A stretch of DNA of 64,000 nucleotides from Ferruginibacter sp. (GTDB lineage Bacteria; Bacteroidota; Bacteroidia; Chitinophagales; Chitinophagaceae), in assembly GCA_013141115.1 (NCBI GenBank), contig JABFRP010000002.1:2096647-2160646 (forward strand), in the 5' to 3' direction. Shown in pieces: positions 21,249-30,217 of the stretch; the first letter of the stretch is position 1; every line of letters starts with the position of its first letter. Below the pieces are notes generated by a model. The model was not told the DNA's origin. It was given only the letters and a program-made list of their open reading frames with translations, and searched no databases. Made by a program: the position numbers and the translations under genes.

Positions 21249-21270
21249 AATCTTATTTTTTTACGGACGG

Positions 21271-21304
21271 CAAAGGTAGGGGAAAGTTTTTAGTTTTCGG
21301 CAAA
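21271..21304 (-). promoter_or_regulatory. Promoter of rplS
   Basis: On the minus strand TTTG (21304-21301) is followed after 22 bases by TACCTTTG (21278-21271), about 22 bases before the rplS start codon. The spacing is slightly long for the consensus. Confidence 0.55.
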
Positions 21305-21360
21305 AAAAGTAATCAGATATTAGCAACCGGGTAAAATTATGAAGAATTACCCTGAATTGC

Positions 21361-21927
21361 TTAAAAATGGTAACTGATAAGCACCATACCCACCGAGCCA
21401 ATAACAATCCGGTAATAATCTCTGTGTTTTATAGGGTCGAAAGTATTGGTATTGGTTACAAAGTAATGGTAATAATTGAGAGATGCTTCCGTAGAAATTG
21501 AAATACGCTCATTAAAAAAATATTGTACACCAATTAACGGGCTGGCTCCCCAGCGGGAGGTAATGGTGGGCACCGCATTGGATTTAAAATAAGAGTATGA
21601 AAAATCGAGCCCGTAGTATAAATTCCAGTTATTACCCCTCTTGTTTTTTTGAATACCCAACTTTATATCGGGGTAAGTACCCTCGCTTTCTCCATTGCTG
21701 ATATCTAAATTTAATCCTGCCCGAAGCCCTGTTTTATTATTGATATTGTAGCGGTAGTTTAAAAGATAAGATTGTGTATTTCTTTTGATAAAAGTTAAGG
21801 CATTGGCTATATCAATACCAGCTTCATGTTTTTTTAGTTGCTTCTCTTTGCTTTGACTGTAGCCACTAAAAGTAAGCAGCAATAAAATAATAGCAGCATT
21901 AAAAACTATTTTCAAATAATTATTCAT
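21361..21927 (-). CDS. Outer-membrane beta-barrel-like protein, unknown function
   Basis: A 188-residue exported protein. The signal peptide (IVFNAAIILLLLTFSGYSQ) is followed by alternating-residue beta strands typical of small outer-membrane barrels (YLLNYRYNINNKTGLRAGLN, WNLYYGLDFSYSYF, GVQYFFNERISISTEASLNY). The C terminus, GMVLISYHF, ends in phenylalanine, as expected for barrel insertion. No specific family is recognised. It stands alone between rplS and a lipoprotein gene. Confidence 0.7.
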   Translation of the reverse strand: MNNYLKIVFNAAIILLLLTFSGYSQSKEKQLKKHEAGIDIANALTFIKRNTQSYLLNYRYNINNKTGLRAGLNLDISNGESEGTYPDIKLGIQKNKRGNNWNLYYGLDFSYSYFKSNAVPTITSRWGASPLIGVQYFFNERISISTEASLNYYHYFVTNTNTFDPIKHRDYYRIVIGSVGMVLISYHF

Positions 21928-21956
21928 AATTGATATATTGACATTGCCAAAAAAGT

Positions 21957-22005
21957 AAAAGCTGTTAAAATAAGACCCGAAATTAGGCTTGTTTTAACAG
22001 CTTTT
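21957..22005 (-). terminator. Terminator of the 362-aa lipoprotein gene
   Basis: A perfect 14-bp stem AAAAGCTGTTAAAA / TTTTAACAGCTTTT with a 21-base loop. On the minus strand it is followed by ACTTTTTTGG. Confidence 0.75.
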
Positions 22006-22026
22006 AAAAGGGATAAAATTATTTAA

Positions 22027-23115
22027 TTAAAACCAGGTATCTACATCGTTACCAAAATAGGGACGCAATATATTTTTGAATTGTGTTAAGAAAGGGTCGT
22101 TATAAACCGCCACATCTTCACTAGTGCCATCTTTATAATAAATATAAACTTTTCTGGAGCCATTTACATCCTTAAACTTAAGATCGGCAATTTTATTTAC
22201 ACCACTGTTTACAACACAACTAATGGTGTTATTTAAGTTTTCGGTAGTGGGGTTGCTTATTGCAAAATAGGTTTTTGCATCCCAGTTCATTTTTATATTA
22301 AGATCGCCTTTGGTGTAAGTAGCTTCTATTTTTGAAAGGTCATCTTCTACCACAAGATTATTATAATCGTCATTTAAAAAAGTAACCTTGCTGTCTATAA
22401 CAGAACCACAATCGCCACCTAACTCTACTTTTACGGCAAATTGGGTATTGGCAAGCCTTGTTACTGTAACCTTATAAGTATGTGGTTTTAATGTAACACT
22501 GCAAACTACACTAATGGGAGAAGGAAAACTTCCGGTGCTGTAAATACCTGTAGCGTCAACATTTACCAGCTCTACATTATCCTTTGACAGGGTGGCTTTT
22601 ACAGCAGTGGGCAGATAGATATTTTTTGCATTGGCTTGGTATAAACCATCGGTATAGGTGGTAAATTTTATACTTACATTATTAGTAAGTTTGGAAGGCT
22701 CAGACGGGAAGTTTATAAAAATGCCTGCAGTAGAAGTTGTTTTGGTAAATTTTTTTGTTGTTCTGTTCCAGTCATACACACCTTTATATGCGGCAAAGTC
22801 AAATTTACTGTTATTAGGATCTAATTGAATGCTGCCCATTGTTAATTCCAATGCATCAGTCATTTCATTGATCCAGGTTTCATTACCTACTACATTGTTT
22901 GATATTGCTAAAAAAGTAATTAAGGTTTGAGAGAATTCCCCATCTCTTATTCCTTTAATACAGGTTATTGTATTGTTGTAGGTAGTGTTAATAAAAACTT
23001 TGTCTTCTGCTACTGTAGTATTAGCTGTAGGACTAGGATCTCCGGATTTTTGACAAGAAAAAAATAAAGCGAAAGTGAGTACAAAAAAGCCGCAAAAAGT
23101 AAGTAAACGTTTCAT
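22027..23115 (-). CDS. Hypothetical lipoprotein, 362 aa
   Basis: A secreted lipoprotein: the signal peptide ends at the lipobox FFSC (mature SCQKSGDPSP). The rest is soluble and beta-rich (KFTKTTSTAGIFINFPSEP, VSIKFTTYTDGLYQANAKN, KPHTYKVTVTRLANTQFAVKV). No family is recognised. It probably sits on the inner face of the outer membrane or on the cell surface. It is monocistronic, with a strong terminator downstream and 350 bp of non-coding DNA upstream. Confidence 0.75.
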   Translation of the reverse strand: MKRLLTFCGFFVLTFALFFSCQKSGDPSPTANTTVAEDKVFINTTYNNTITCIKGIRDGEFSQTLITFLAISNNVVGNETWINEMTDALELTMGSIQLDPNNSKFDFAAYKGVYDWNRTTKKFTKTTSTAGIFINFPSEPSKLTNNVSIKFTTYTDGLYQANAKNIYLPTAVKATLSKDNVELVNVDATGIYSTGSFPSPISVVCSVTLKPHTYKVTVTRLANTQFAVKVELGGDCGSVIDSKVTFLNDDYNNLVVEDDLSKIEATYTKGDLNIKMNWDAKTYFAISNPTTENLNNTISCVVNSGVNKIADLKFKDVNGSRKVYIYYKDGTSEDVAVYNDPFLTQFKNILRPYFGNDVDTWF

Positions 23116-23467
23116 TTAAAAGTTGGTTTTGGTATGATAGATTAAAAGAAAATGTGGTACTTGATTACAAAAAGATGGTATATCAAGAGTGTACTTGGTA
23201 TTTATATTTGATGAGTAAAAATTTTCATGTTTCCGGTTTTCAATTGCCTGAGAATTTTTATCCTCTCCATTCTGCAATCACTAAATTTTCTATTATTGTA
23301 TACAATTAATAAACGTGCCAATTAAAGCAAAACACCATTTAAGCGAAGCAAAGTTATTGCTGCGGTATTTGGAGTAAGAACTTTGTAACTGTGCGTTTTT
23401 AACAATAACTGTATCAAAAAGAAAGGCACCTTTTAAAGGATGCCTTTCTTTTGCATTTTTTAAAATT
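23116..23467. other. Intergenic region, lipoprotein / rny
   Basis: A 352-bp AT-rich region with no supported gene. It holds the rny terminator at its right end and presumably the promoter of the 362-aa lipoprotein gene at its left. Nothing else was seen. Confidence 0.6.
23421..23448 (-). terminator. Terminator of rny
   Basis: Stem GAAAGGCA / TGCCTTTC extended by a CC/GG pair with one bulged base. On the minus strand it is followed by CTTTTTG. Confidence 0.75.
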
Positions 23468-25033
23468 TTATCTGGCCACGTTAACTGACCTTTTTTCCCT
23501 GATCACAGTTACTTTAATTTGCCCCGGGAAAGTCATTTCTGTTTGTATTTTTTGTGCAATTTCAAAGCTTAGTTTATCGCTATCGCCATCGGTAACTTTA
23601 TCAGCTTCCACAATTACCCTTAGCTCACGGCCGGCTTGTATAGCATAAGCTTTTTCAACACCTGTATAACCCATCGCCATGTTTTCCAGATCTTTAATAC
23701 GCTGTATATACTGTTGCATTATTTCACGCCTTGCACCTGGCCTTGCGCCGCTTATTGCATCACAAGCCTGGATAATAGGAGAGATAACGTATTGCATTTC
23801 CATTTCATCGTGGTGAGCACCAATGGCATTAACCACTGCAGGGTTTTCACCATATTTTTCAGCCAGTTTAGCACCTAACAAGGCATGGCTTAATTCAGTT
23901 TCTTCATCGGGTACTTTACCAATATCATGTAATAAACCGGCACGTTTAGCTAACTTAGGATTCATGCCTAATTCAGAAGCCATGATAGCACATAAATTAG
24001 CGGTTTCCCTGCTGTGCATTAATAAATTCTGTCCGTAAGAAGAGCGGAAACGCATACGGCCCACCATTCTTATCAATTCCTTATGTAAACCATGTACACC
24101 TAATTCCATTGCGGTACGTTCCCCAATTTCCATTACCTGGTCGTCAATTTGTTTCTTTGTTTTTTCTACAACTTCCTCAATACGGGCAGGATGAATACGG
24201 CCATCAGCTACCAAACGTTGCAATGATAAACGGGCAATCTCCCTGCGTAATGGATCAAAAGAAGAAAGTACAATTGCTTCAGGCGTATCGTCCACAATCA
24301 GATCAACACCGGTGGCAGCTTCAATAGCACGGATATTTCTACCCTCACGGCCAATGATAGAGCCTTTAATTTCATCACTTTCAAGATTAAAAACGGTGAT
24401 GGAGTTCTCTATGGCAACTTCGGCAGCAGTACGCTGTATGGTTTGAATTACAATTTTACGGGCTTCTTTACCAGCTTTTAATTTAGCATCTTCAATAATT
24501 TCCTGCTGAATAGCGATGGCTTTAGTTTGCGCTTCCTGCTTAAGGCTTTCAATTAATTGTGCTTTAGCATCCTCGGCAGTAAGGCCCGCTACTTTTTCCA
24601 GGCGGCGGATATGCTCTTCCTGGTGTTTTTCCAGTTCGGTACGTTTGGTGTTTACTACTTCTATCTGGCGGTTAAGGGTTTCTTTTATGGCCTCGTTATC
24701 CTTGATCTGCTTTTCCAGATTTTGATCTTTTTGGTTAAGCGATTGTTCTTTTTGCTTAATACGGCTTTCTCCCTCAATAATTTTTTGATTGCGTTGCAAC
24801 ACTTCTTTATCATGCTCTGCTTTAAGCTGCACAAACTTTTCCTTGGCTTCTAAAAGCTTTTCTTTTTTAAGATTCTCGGCCTGTAAGTTGCCATCAGCAA
24901 TAATTTTTTGAGCTTGTTGTTCTGCTTCTTCTACCTGTTTTTTGGTGTTTTTTGCAAAAAGTGCTTTACCCAGTAATGTGCCCATAATAAGGGCAGCTAT
25001 ACCAATGATAATGTAAATTATGGTTGGTTCCAT
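23468..25033 (-). CDS. rny: Ribonuclease Y
   Basis: Membrane-anchored endoribonuclease that starts mRNA decay. It is 521 residues. The N-terminal membrane helix ([18 protein letters not shown]) is followed by a long coiled coil (about 25-210), a KH domain ([20 protein letters not shown]) and an HD domain with the metal site GLLHDIGK and AHHDEME. The C terminus has [15 protein letters not shown], as usual. In many Bacteroidota it lies next to zapA. Here the two are 10.6 kb apart with the redox island between them. Confidence 0.96.
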   Translation of the reverse strand: MEPTIIYIIIGIAALIMGTLLGKALFAKNTKKQVEEAEQQAQKIIADGNLQAENLKKEKLLEAKEKFVQLKAEHDKEVLQRNQKIIEGESRIKQKEQSLNQKDQNLEKQIKDNEAIKETLNRQIEVVNTKRTELEKHQEEHIRRLEKVAGLTAEDAKAQLIESLKQEAQTKAIAIQQEIIEDAKLKAGKEARKIVIQTIQRTAAEVAIENSITVFNLESDEIKGSIIGREGRNIRAIEAATGVDLIVDDTPEAIVLSSFDPLRREIARLSLQRLVADGRIHPARIEEVVEKTKKQIDDQVMEIGERTAMELGVHGLHKELIRMVGRMRFRSSYGQNLLMHSRETANLCAIMASELGMNPKLAKRAGLLHDIGKVPDEETELSHALLGAKLAEKYGENPAVVNAIGAHHDEMEMQYVISPIIQACDAISGARPGARREIMQQYIQRIKDLENMAMGYTGVEKAYAIQAGRELRVIVEADKVTDGDSDKLSFEIAQKIQTEMTFPGQIKVTVIREKRSVNVAR

Positions 25034-25245
25034 TGAATGTTTTTGTTTTAAATCGGTTCACAATTTTATATAGCCTCTCTAAACCCATAATAATAAATGA
25101 GATAGTAAGTTGGCGAAGATACAAAATTAGTTTTAAGATTTGAAGGTATGGCTACTGAATATATGGCTAAAAGATTCTCTATAATTAGCTTACCATGTAT
25201 TGTAAATTAAAATGGTATTGCCCGGCTGGGTGTATAAATAAAACA

Positions 25246-25277
25246 AAGTGGCCGGCTTTTGCAAGAGCCGACCACTT
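25246..25277 (-). terminator. Terminator of the leftward redox operon
   Basis: On the minus strand AAGTGGTCGGCT pairs with AGCCGGCCACTT (one G-U pair) around an 8-base loop, followed by TGTTTTATTT. Confidence 0.8.
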
Positions 25278-25298
25278 AAACATTAAACTTTCATATAG

Positions 25299-26213
25299 CT
25301 ATTTCTTCAAATTCAGGCTTCTGTTAATGGTGAAACCGAATGCAAAATTACCATCTTTAATACTGCTGTTGTTTCTGGCCAGCTGATCTAAATTTGAAGC
25401 ATCATTTGTGCTGCCAATGTAAAATTGAAATAAGTGGGCGCCGGTATTAATTTCAATACCTGCAGAAAGTAAATCGGGTTTATAACTAATAATTGATCCG
25501 TTTTTAGTTATAAGATTTTCGTACATATTTAGCTGACGGGCATATTCAAATGTGAGATTTAAATTACTTTTTACTTTATACTTTGCGCCAATGCCTAAAG
25601 AAAATACTTCGTTACTATTGTTGATACCATAAGGCACTAAATTAAAGTGTATCCAGGTGGGCATTAATTGCAGCGAAAGTTTATCAGACATTTTACGGGC
25701 AATCAGTAATTGATTTACAAATGCAAACCTGTTGCCGGTAAATTGATTATCCGGATCTTCTGCTGTATTAACATTAACCATTGAATAAAAGGCAACAGAA
25801 ACAGGAATATTTTTTAACCCTGTTTGCTGACGAAGTAATTTAAATTTAGCCCAACCTTCATATTTAGCACTTCCTGCGGCTGCAAGCCCAAGGTTTAGCC
25901 ATTTAGTTGGAGAATAATCAAAAGATAAATAGGTATGAGCAACACCTGAGTTAAGGCCAAAAAGCTGGGCAACATTTTGCTTGCCTGCATCCTTGTTCCA
26001 GATATTACTAAAATGGTGAGAGATCATAAACTGCAGTGCTCCTGGACTAACAATTTCTGTAGTCTGCATGTTTATTAATTTAGTGGAGTTAAAGGTAGCT
26101 CTTGCAAACTTTTGTGCCGGGGCTTCTTTGGTTTCAACTGCAGCAGAATCTTGTGCAATTGAAAATATTGAAAGTCCAAGTCCCAAAGCTAAAAGCGGTA
26201 ATATCTTTTTCAT
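25299..26213 (-). CDS. DUF5777-type outer-membrane beta-barrel protein (copy 1)
   Basis: A 304-residue exported protein. The signal peptide (ILPLLALGLGLSIFSIAQ) is followed by the family's start sequence (TFNSTKLINMQTTEIVSPGALQFMISHHF, with an aromatic/His motif). Beta strands such as FAFVNQLLIARKMSDKLSLQ and LNLTFEYARQLNMYENL follow, and the C terminus is FAFGFTINRSLNL. DUF5777 proteins are predicted barrels of unknown function, often found next to c-type cytochromes. It is the last gene of the leftward three-gene redox operon, 55 bases after the preceding cytochrome gene. A paralogue ends the rightward operon (30218-31141). Confidence 0.8.
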   Translation of the reverse strand: MKKILPLLALGLGLSIFSIAQDSAAVETKEAPAQKFARATFNSTKLINMQTTEIVSPGALQFMISHHFSNIWNKDAGKQNVAQLFGLNSGVAHTYLSFDYSPTKWLNLGLAAAGSAKYEGWAKFKLLRQQTGLKNIPVSVAFYSMVNVNTAEDPDNQFTGNRFAFVNQLLIARKMSDKLSLQLMPTWIHFNLVPYGINNSNEVFSLGIGAKYKVKSNLNLTFEYARQLNMYENLITKNGSIISYKPDLLSAGIEINTGAHLFQFYIGSTNDASNLDQLARNNSSIKDGNFAFGFTINRSLNLKK

Positions 26214-26268
26214 AATGTCTTATTTTATTTTGTCAACATTCATTTTATAATTGTGCAATTGGGGCGCA

Positions 26269-26898
26269 TTATTGCGGCTGACCTTGTGCAATCCATTCTT
26301 TAATTTTATTAATTGTACATGTAGTCAGACTTAATGGGCCACCTTTGTGACCAGTTGCTCCACCACTGTTGGTTATATTGATTAGTGTGGTTTTTTCAGC
26401 AACCAGTTTATTATAATCAAGTGCAGCAGCAATACCGCTATGGCAGGTAGATCCTTTACAGCTTGAAGTATAAATTGGAAGTATCTCTTTTGTATATGTT
26501 ATTGTTCCGGTAATGGTACATCCTGCACCATCATCATATGGATCGCCTTGTGCTATCCATTTTTTTATAATATCCCTTTCGTTTGCTGCAAATTCAATAC
26601 CTCCACCGCCGGGGTGTTTACCTACAAGTCTTGACATGGTATCCAAATAAGCCCTTCTTCCCAAAATGGCATCGTAAAATATTACATTATTTTTGGGGTC
26701 GGAGAAAAGAAAGGCACGTATTGTTGCGCCAGAAGTATTATGGCAGCCACAAGGGGCAGCAGTTACAATAGGTACCACTTCCTGGCGGAAAGAAACTCTT
26801 GGTAATGCCAGTACATCTTCTTTATTTTTATAACAGGATGACAACATATATACTAAGGTTGAAGTCATCATTGCTGCTAATATTATTGCTTTTTTCAT
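26269..26898 (-). CDS. Lipoprotein cytochrome c-like protein with CXCH and CX4CH motifs
   Basis: A 209-residue lipoprotein (MLSSCYKNKED lipobox, C22). It has two modules of the form E[VI][VL]PI...C..CH. The first has PCGCH (C50, C52, H53), an unusually short CXCH. The second has CKGSTCH (C147, C152, H153), a CX4CH motif. Each module ends with IKKWIAQG or IKEWIAQG, as in the small cytochrome-like modules common in Bacteroidota. Covalent heme is likely for CX4CH but uncertain for CXCH. It is the middle gene of the leftward operon, 30 bases after its neighbour. Confidence 0.75.
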   Translation of the reverse strand: MKKAIILAAMMTSTLVYMLSSCYKNKEDVLALPRVSFRQEVVPIVTAAPCGCHNTSGATIRAFLFSDPKNNVIFYDAILGRRAYLDTMSRLVGKHPGGGGIEFAANERDIIKKWIAQGDPYDDGAGCTITGTITYTKEILPIYTSSCKGSTCHSGIAAALDYNKLVAEKTTLINITNSGGATGHKGGPLSLTTCTINKIKEWIAQGQPQ

Positions 26899-26928
26899 AA
26901 ACTGAAATTTTAAATGAGTTGATTTTAA

Positions 26929-28131
26929 TTAGCGTTTGATAAAATTGCCTGATTTATTATATTTGAAAATACCAGGTTGAGCAGGTGTAGAAAGTGTTGG
27001 CCCATATTTCCAAATATCAGGAATGTTAGGATCGGCAAAATACCAAGCTTTAATAAGTGCTACTTCCGAAGGCTTTGCGCCACCATCATCATAAGCCATA
27101 TTTCCGCTTTTACTTGCTGCAACGCCGGTTCTTACATTGTGATAGATAAGTGTTGAATCCATACGCCTTATAAAATTATCACTGCTGTTCAGGTAATCGC
27201 CTTTAACGTAGTATTGTTTTAAAGTTACCGGATCGGTATATTGAACACTGGAGTTAGTTCGTACATTTTTGGGATACAAAACATCCATTAAAATATCATC
27301 GTAATTATTTAATGGCCCTCTGGTACTTGACGCTGATACTGGTGTGCTAACCGTTTTCCATGGCCTGAAGCTTGCATTGGCCAATGTATCAGCATAGAAT
27401 TTTTTTACACTGTCTTTATATGCTGTCCAAACCTGGTTTAAAAGTGTTTTATTAGTTAACTGGCAATAAACAGTTACTGCGCTTGTAATTGGGTTGATAT
27501 AAGTAAATTGAGAAGTATCAGCAGACGTTAATCCTGCAATCAATCCTTTTCTTGCCCAGCCACCAGTTGCAGTTGCCTGACTGTGACAGTTGGCAGAAGC
27601 GCAACCATCGGTGATAAGCCGAACTGCAGCTGGCCTGAAATCTGCCAGGGTAGGTTTTTCTTTTGCTCCGTTTTTTATCCAGTTATAAATTATGCCTTTA
27701 TCTGTGGTGTTTAATTCGTGATTAGAATTTACAGGTGGCATTGCTTTATCAAAGTTATTGGTGGTAATAAATTCCCACAACTTACTTGCTTCAGGGTTTC
27801 CTGCACTAACAAAATTCATGATCTGTGCGTAGGTATCAAATTTAGGAGCAATAGCGCCTCCATGGCAATTTGAAGTGGCGCAATACTCATGTATAATAGT
27901 TTGCACACCTCTGAATTTCATGATATCATTAACATCTGGTGTTAAATCTGAAGGATTAACCGTATTCTCACTATAAAAAGCAGCAAAAACTGTTGAGTCA
28001 GCTCCGCCGGTATATGATCGGTTAAGCCCCTGTACTACATCTCCTTCTTTTTTACATTGCATTATGGATGCGGAAACAAGCATAACACCAAAGAAGAGTG
28101 TTGTTGCTTTGAGTATTGAAATTTTTTTCAT
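26929..28131 (-). CDS. Lipoprotein cytochrome c-like protein with two CX4CH motifs
   Basis: A 400-residue lipoprotein (signal peptide ending SIMQCKKEG, C26). It has two candidate heme sites: CATSNCH (C84, C89, H90) and CASANCH (C177, C182, H183), both CX4CH. KAMPPVNSNH after the first could supply a distal methionine, as in MPP segments of related cytochrome modules. The C-terminal half has no recognised domain. It is the first gene of the leftward operon, directly behind the shared regulatory region, so it is probably made together with the divergent EB_dh protein. Confidence 0.78.
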   Translation of the reverse strand: MKKISILKATTLFFGVMLVSASIMQCKKEGDVVQGLNRSYTGGADSTVFAAFYSENTVNPSDLTPDVNDIMKFRGVQTIIHEYCATSNCHGGAIAPKFDTYAQIMNFVSAGNPEASKLWEFITTNNFDKAMPPVNSNHELNTTDKGIIYNWIKNGAKEKPTLADFRPAAVRLITDGCASANCHSQATATGGWARKGLIAGLTSADTSQFTYINPITSAVTVYCQLTNKTLLNQVWTAYKDSVKKFYADTLANASFRPWKTVSTPVSASSTRGPLNNYDDILMDVLYPKNVRTNSSVQYTDPVTLKQYYVKGDYLNSSDNFIRRMDSTLIYHNVRTGVAASKSGNMAYDDGGAKPSEVALIKAWYFADPNIPDIWKYGPTLSTPAQPGIFKYNKSGNFIKR

Positions 28132-28192
28132 AAAAAGTTAATTTACTTATTGAAAATTGATTCTGTGATTGAGATACTTTTAAAATTGAACT

Positions 28193-28259
28193 CAAAAATA
28201 TCCTTGGCTCAATGACAATTTTATGACAAACAATAGTTGGCGTTATGACATTGATCATA
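28193..28259 (-). promoter_or_regulatory. Shared redox-regulon promoter/operator, leftward unit
   Basis: Reading the minus strand: inverted repeat TATGATCAATGTCATA (28259-28244), 17 bases, TCATAAAA (28226-28219), 18 bases, then the -7 box TATTTTTG (28200-28193). The geometry matches the two rightward promoters. The half-site ATGA(C/T)...TCAT resembles CRP/FNR-family operators. Confidence 0.75.
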
Positions 28260-28345
28260 GTCTTAACTTATTGCAAATTTCATTAGGTGTAATAATTATT
28301 TTCTCTCTGTATTTTGGTTTGCAGTGTAATTGTTATGACAAAACC

Positions 28346-28409
28346 ATGACTGTAATCATAAAAAAAATTAACCCTTATCATAAACCGCAATAACAGCTTC
28401 ATATACTTT
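28346..28409 (+). promoter_or_regulatory. Shared redox-regulon promoter/operator, EB_dh unit
   Basis: ATGACTGTAATCATA (28346-28360), 17 bases, TCATAAAC (28378-28385), 16 bases, TATACTTT (28402-28409), about 40 bases before the start codon. An extra TATGACA half-site lies at 28334-28340. Confidence 0.75.
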
Positions 28410-28449
28410 CGCCATAACAACATTTATTTATAAATCAAAATAATAAGTT

Positions 28450-29778
28450 ATGAAACTGTTTCAATCAAAATACATTTGGGTAATAACCTCTTTTGTATTA
28501 TTTACTGGCTACTGGGTAAGTTGCACCAAAGACGATCAGGTATTGGATGTGGCCACTGCTGTTAACGGCACCGAACTATTTTCACAATTAACCAGCACTG
28601 CTCCCACAATTGACGGAGCTATTGATGCTGCATGGGATAAAGCCGCTAAATTAAATTTTGATGCACCCATGCCCGATCCGGGCAACGGACTTTGGGCGGG
28701 ATACCAGGGAATAACTTTACCGGCAACCCTGCGGTCGATGTATGATAACCAGTACATTTATTTTTTAGCAGAAGTACCCGACAAAGACAAAAATATTAAT
28801 GTATCTCCCTGGTACTTCGATCCCGTAACTAAACTTTGGAACAAGGAGCCCGGTTCCAGAACATTAGATGCCAATGGCAACTTACTAAGGGAAGGCTTTG
28901 GTAAAGATCAGTTTGCAATGCTTTGGAATATTGATAATTCAACTCCAAAATTTACTACACAAACCTGTTATGCCAGTTGCCATATATTCACTCCTTATTT
29001 AGATTATTCAACCCCTACCCCTATTTACAAATCTAATAATAGCGGTAACCACTACAGCAATGCGCAAAGCGAAAAAATTGACCAATGGTGGGCACATCCG
29101 CAAAGAGGTATGCTTTACGGGTACATGGATGATAATTACCAGGATTGGGCAGGTGGCCCTGCAGTTACAAGCCTGGCTGGTGGCAATGGCAACGGACGCC
29201 ATTTTGATGACCTGGTTCCCAATGGCACTGCTTCAACAACCTGGCCATACCGCCCTAATTACACCGCCGATGCAACACAGGGAAGCGCTAATAACTCTCA
29301 AAATTTAAAATTAGATGGCACTGGCACTTCTGTAGCAGTTCCTTTATGGGTTATTCCAAATTCTACAGTTGGATTCATAAAAGTTGAAGATACTCTGGCA
29401 GGTGGTACTGCAGTTAAAATAACTGGCGTTAGCTCAGCAGGAGTATTAAGCTATACTACCGGTACTATTGATCCAAATGTGGGTACAGATTATCAAAGGC
29501 TTGGAACAACTGCTACAAGTGGTATTGGAGCAAAATGTTTTCCAAGTGTTATACTTTCTGCGGTAAAAGCAGGCCGTGCCGACATTAATTTATCGGCTGT
29601 TTACACTGGTTCTGGCTGGATATACGAATTTAAACGCTTACTAAAAACAGCCGATGTTTTAAAGCAGGATGTTAACTTTTCTAGCCTGGCAGACCAGCCT
29701 TTTGGTGTGGCAATATTTGACAAATCAAATTACCAGCATGCCATTAAAGCAAACCTGGTGTTGAAATTTAAAAAATAA
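28450..29778 (+). CDS. Ethylbenzene-dehydrogenase-like (EB_dh) heme-binding lipoprotein with a CX3CH site
   Basis: A 442-residue exported lipoprotein (WVSCTKDDQ, C25). The region after APTIDGAIDAAWDKAAKL has the start typical of EB_dh/CBM9-like domains, which in the gamma subunit of class II DMSO-reductase-family enzymes bind heme b. TQTCYASCHIF (C173, C177, H178) gives an atypical CX3CH heme-attachment candidate. The C-terminal IYEFKRLLKTADVLKQDVNF and FGVAIFDKSNYQHAIKANLVLKF are also EB_dh-like. It is the first gene of the rightward three-gene operon. No molybdenum catalytic subunit is present in the window, so it probably acts as an electron carrier here (inference). Confidence 0.78.
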   Translation: MKLFQSKYIWVITSFVLFTGYWVSCTKDDQVLDVATAVNGTELFSQLTSTAPTIDGAIDAAWDKAAKLNFDAPMPDPGNGLWAGYQGITLPATLRSMYDNQYIYFLAEVPDKDKNINVSPWYFDPVTKLWNKEPGSRTLDANGNLLREGFGKDQFAMLWNIDNSTPKFTTQTCYASCHIFTPYLDYSTPTPIYKSNNSGNHYSNAQSEKIDQWWAHPQRGMLYGYMDDNYQDWAGGPAVTSLAGGNGNGRHFDDLVPNGTASTTWPYRPNYTADATQGSANNSQNLKLDGTGTSVAVPLWVIPNSTVGFIKVEDTLAGGTAVKITGVSSAGVLSYTTGTIDPNVGTDYQRLGTTATSGIGAKCFPSVILSAVKAGRADINLSAVYTGSGWIYEFKRLLKTADVLKQDVNFSSLADQPFGVAIFDKSNYQHAIKANLVLKFKK

Positions 29779-29815
29779 TAGCAAGTACTGTTTCTAAAAA
29801 CCTAAAATTATATTC

Positions 29816-30208
29816 ATGTTACACTATAAAAAAAAGATAGGGTTTTTGGCTGGCCTTGCTTTGCTTTTTTTGACTGGGTGCTATAAAGACAAAACCGTAA
29901 TTATTGACACTACTGCCGAAATAACAAGGGCGGTAAGTTTTACAGGCGATATTGTTCCCATTTTCAACAAAAGCTGCAATGGAAGTGGTTGCCATGCTGC
30001 CGGTGGTATAAAGCCGGACCTGTCTGTATCCAATGCTCATACGGCATTAACTAATGGAAATTATTTCAATATTACCACAGCCGAAAGCAGTTCCATATAT
30101 CAATGGATGGCAGGTAAAAAAGGAACCCCAATGCCAACCAGCGGAGTAAATAAAGATTACAATGCACTTGTACTTGCATGGATAAAACAAGGCGCCAAAA
30201 ACAATTAA
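29816..30208 (+). CDS. Small lipoprotein cytochrome c-like protein (CX4CH)
   Basis: A 130-residue lipoprotein (LFLTGCYKDK, C22). It has a single module: FTGDIVPIFNKSCNGSGCHAAGG, where C54, C59 and H60 form a CX4CH site, and GTPMPTSG as a possible distal methionine. It ends in a family-typical VLAWIKQGAKNN. It is the same module type as the two lipoproteins of the divergent operon. Its spacing of 37 bases after the EB_dh gene and 9 bases before the DUF5777 gene indicates one transcript. Confidence 0.8.
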   Translation: MLHYKKKIGFLAGLALLFLTGCYKDKTVIIDTTAEITRAVSFTGDIVPIFNKSCNGSGCHAAGGIKPDLSVSNAHTALTNGNYFNITTAESSSIYQWMAGKKGTPMPTSGVNKDYNALVLAWIKQGAKNN

Positions 30209-30217
30209 AAAAAAGTT

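Larger units (their letters stand above)
28132..28449. other. Divergent regulatory region of the redox island
   Basis: A 318-bp intergenic region between divergent operons. It contains two complete copies of the operator architecture facing opposite ways, plus extra ATGACA half-sites (for example 28212-28217 and 28223-28228). I see no gene in it. Confidence 0.7.
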
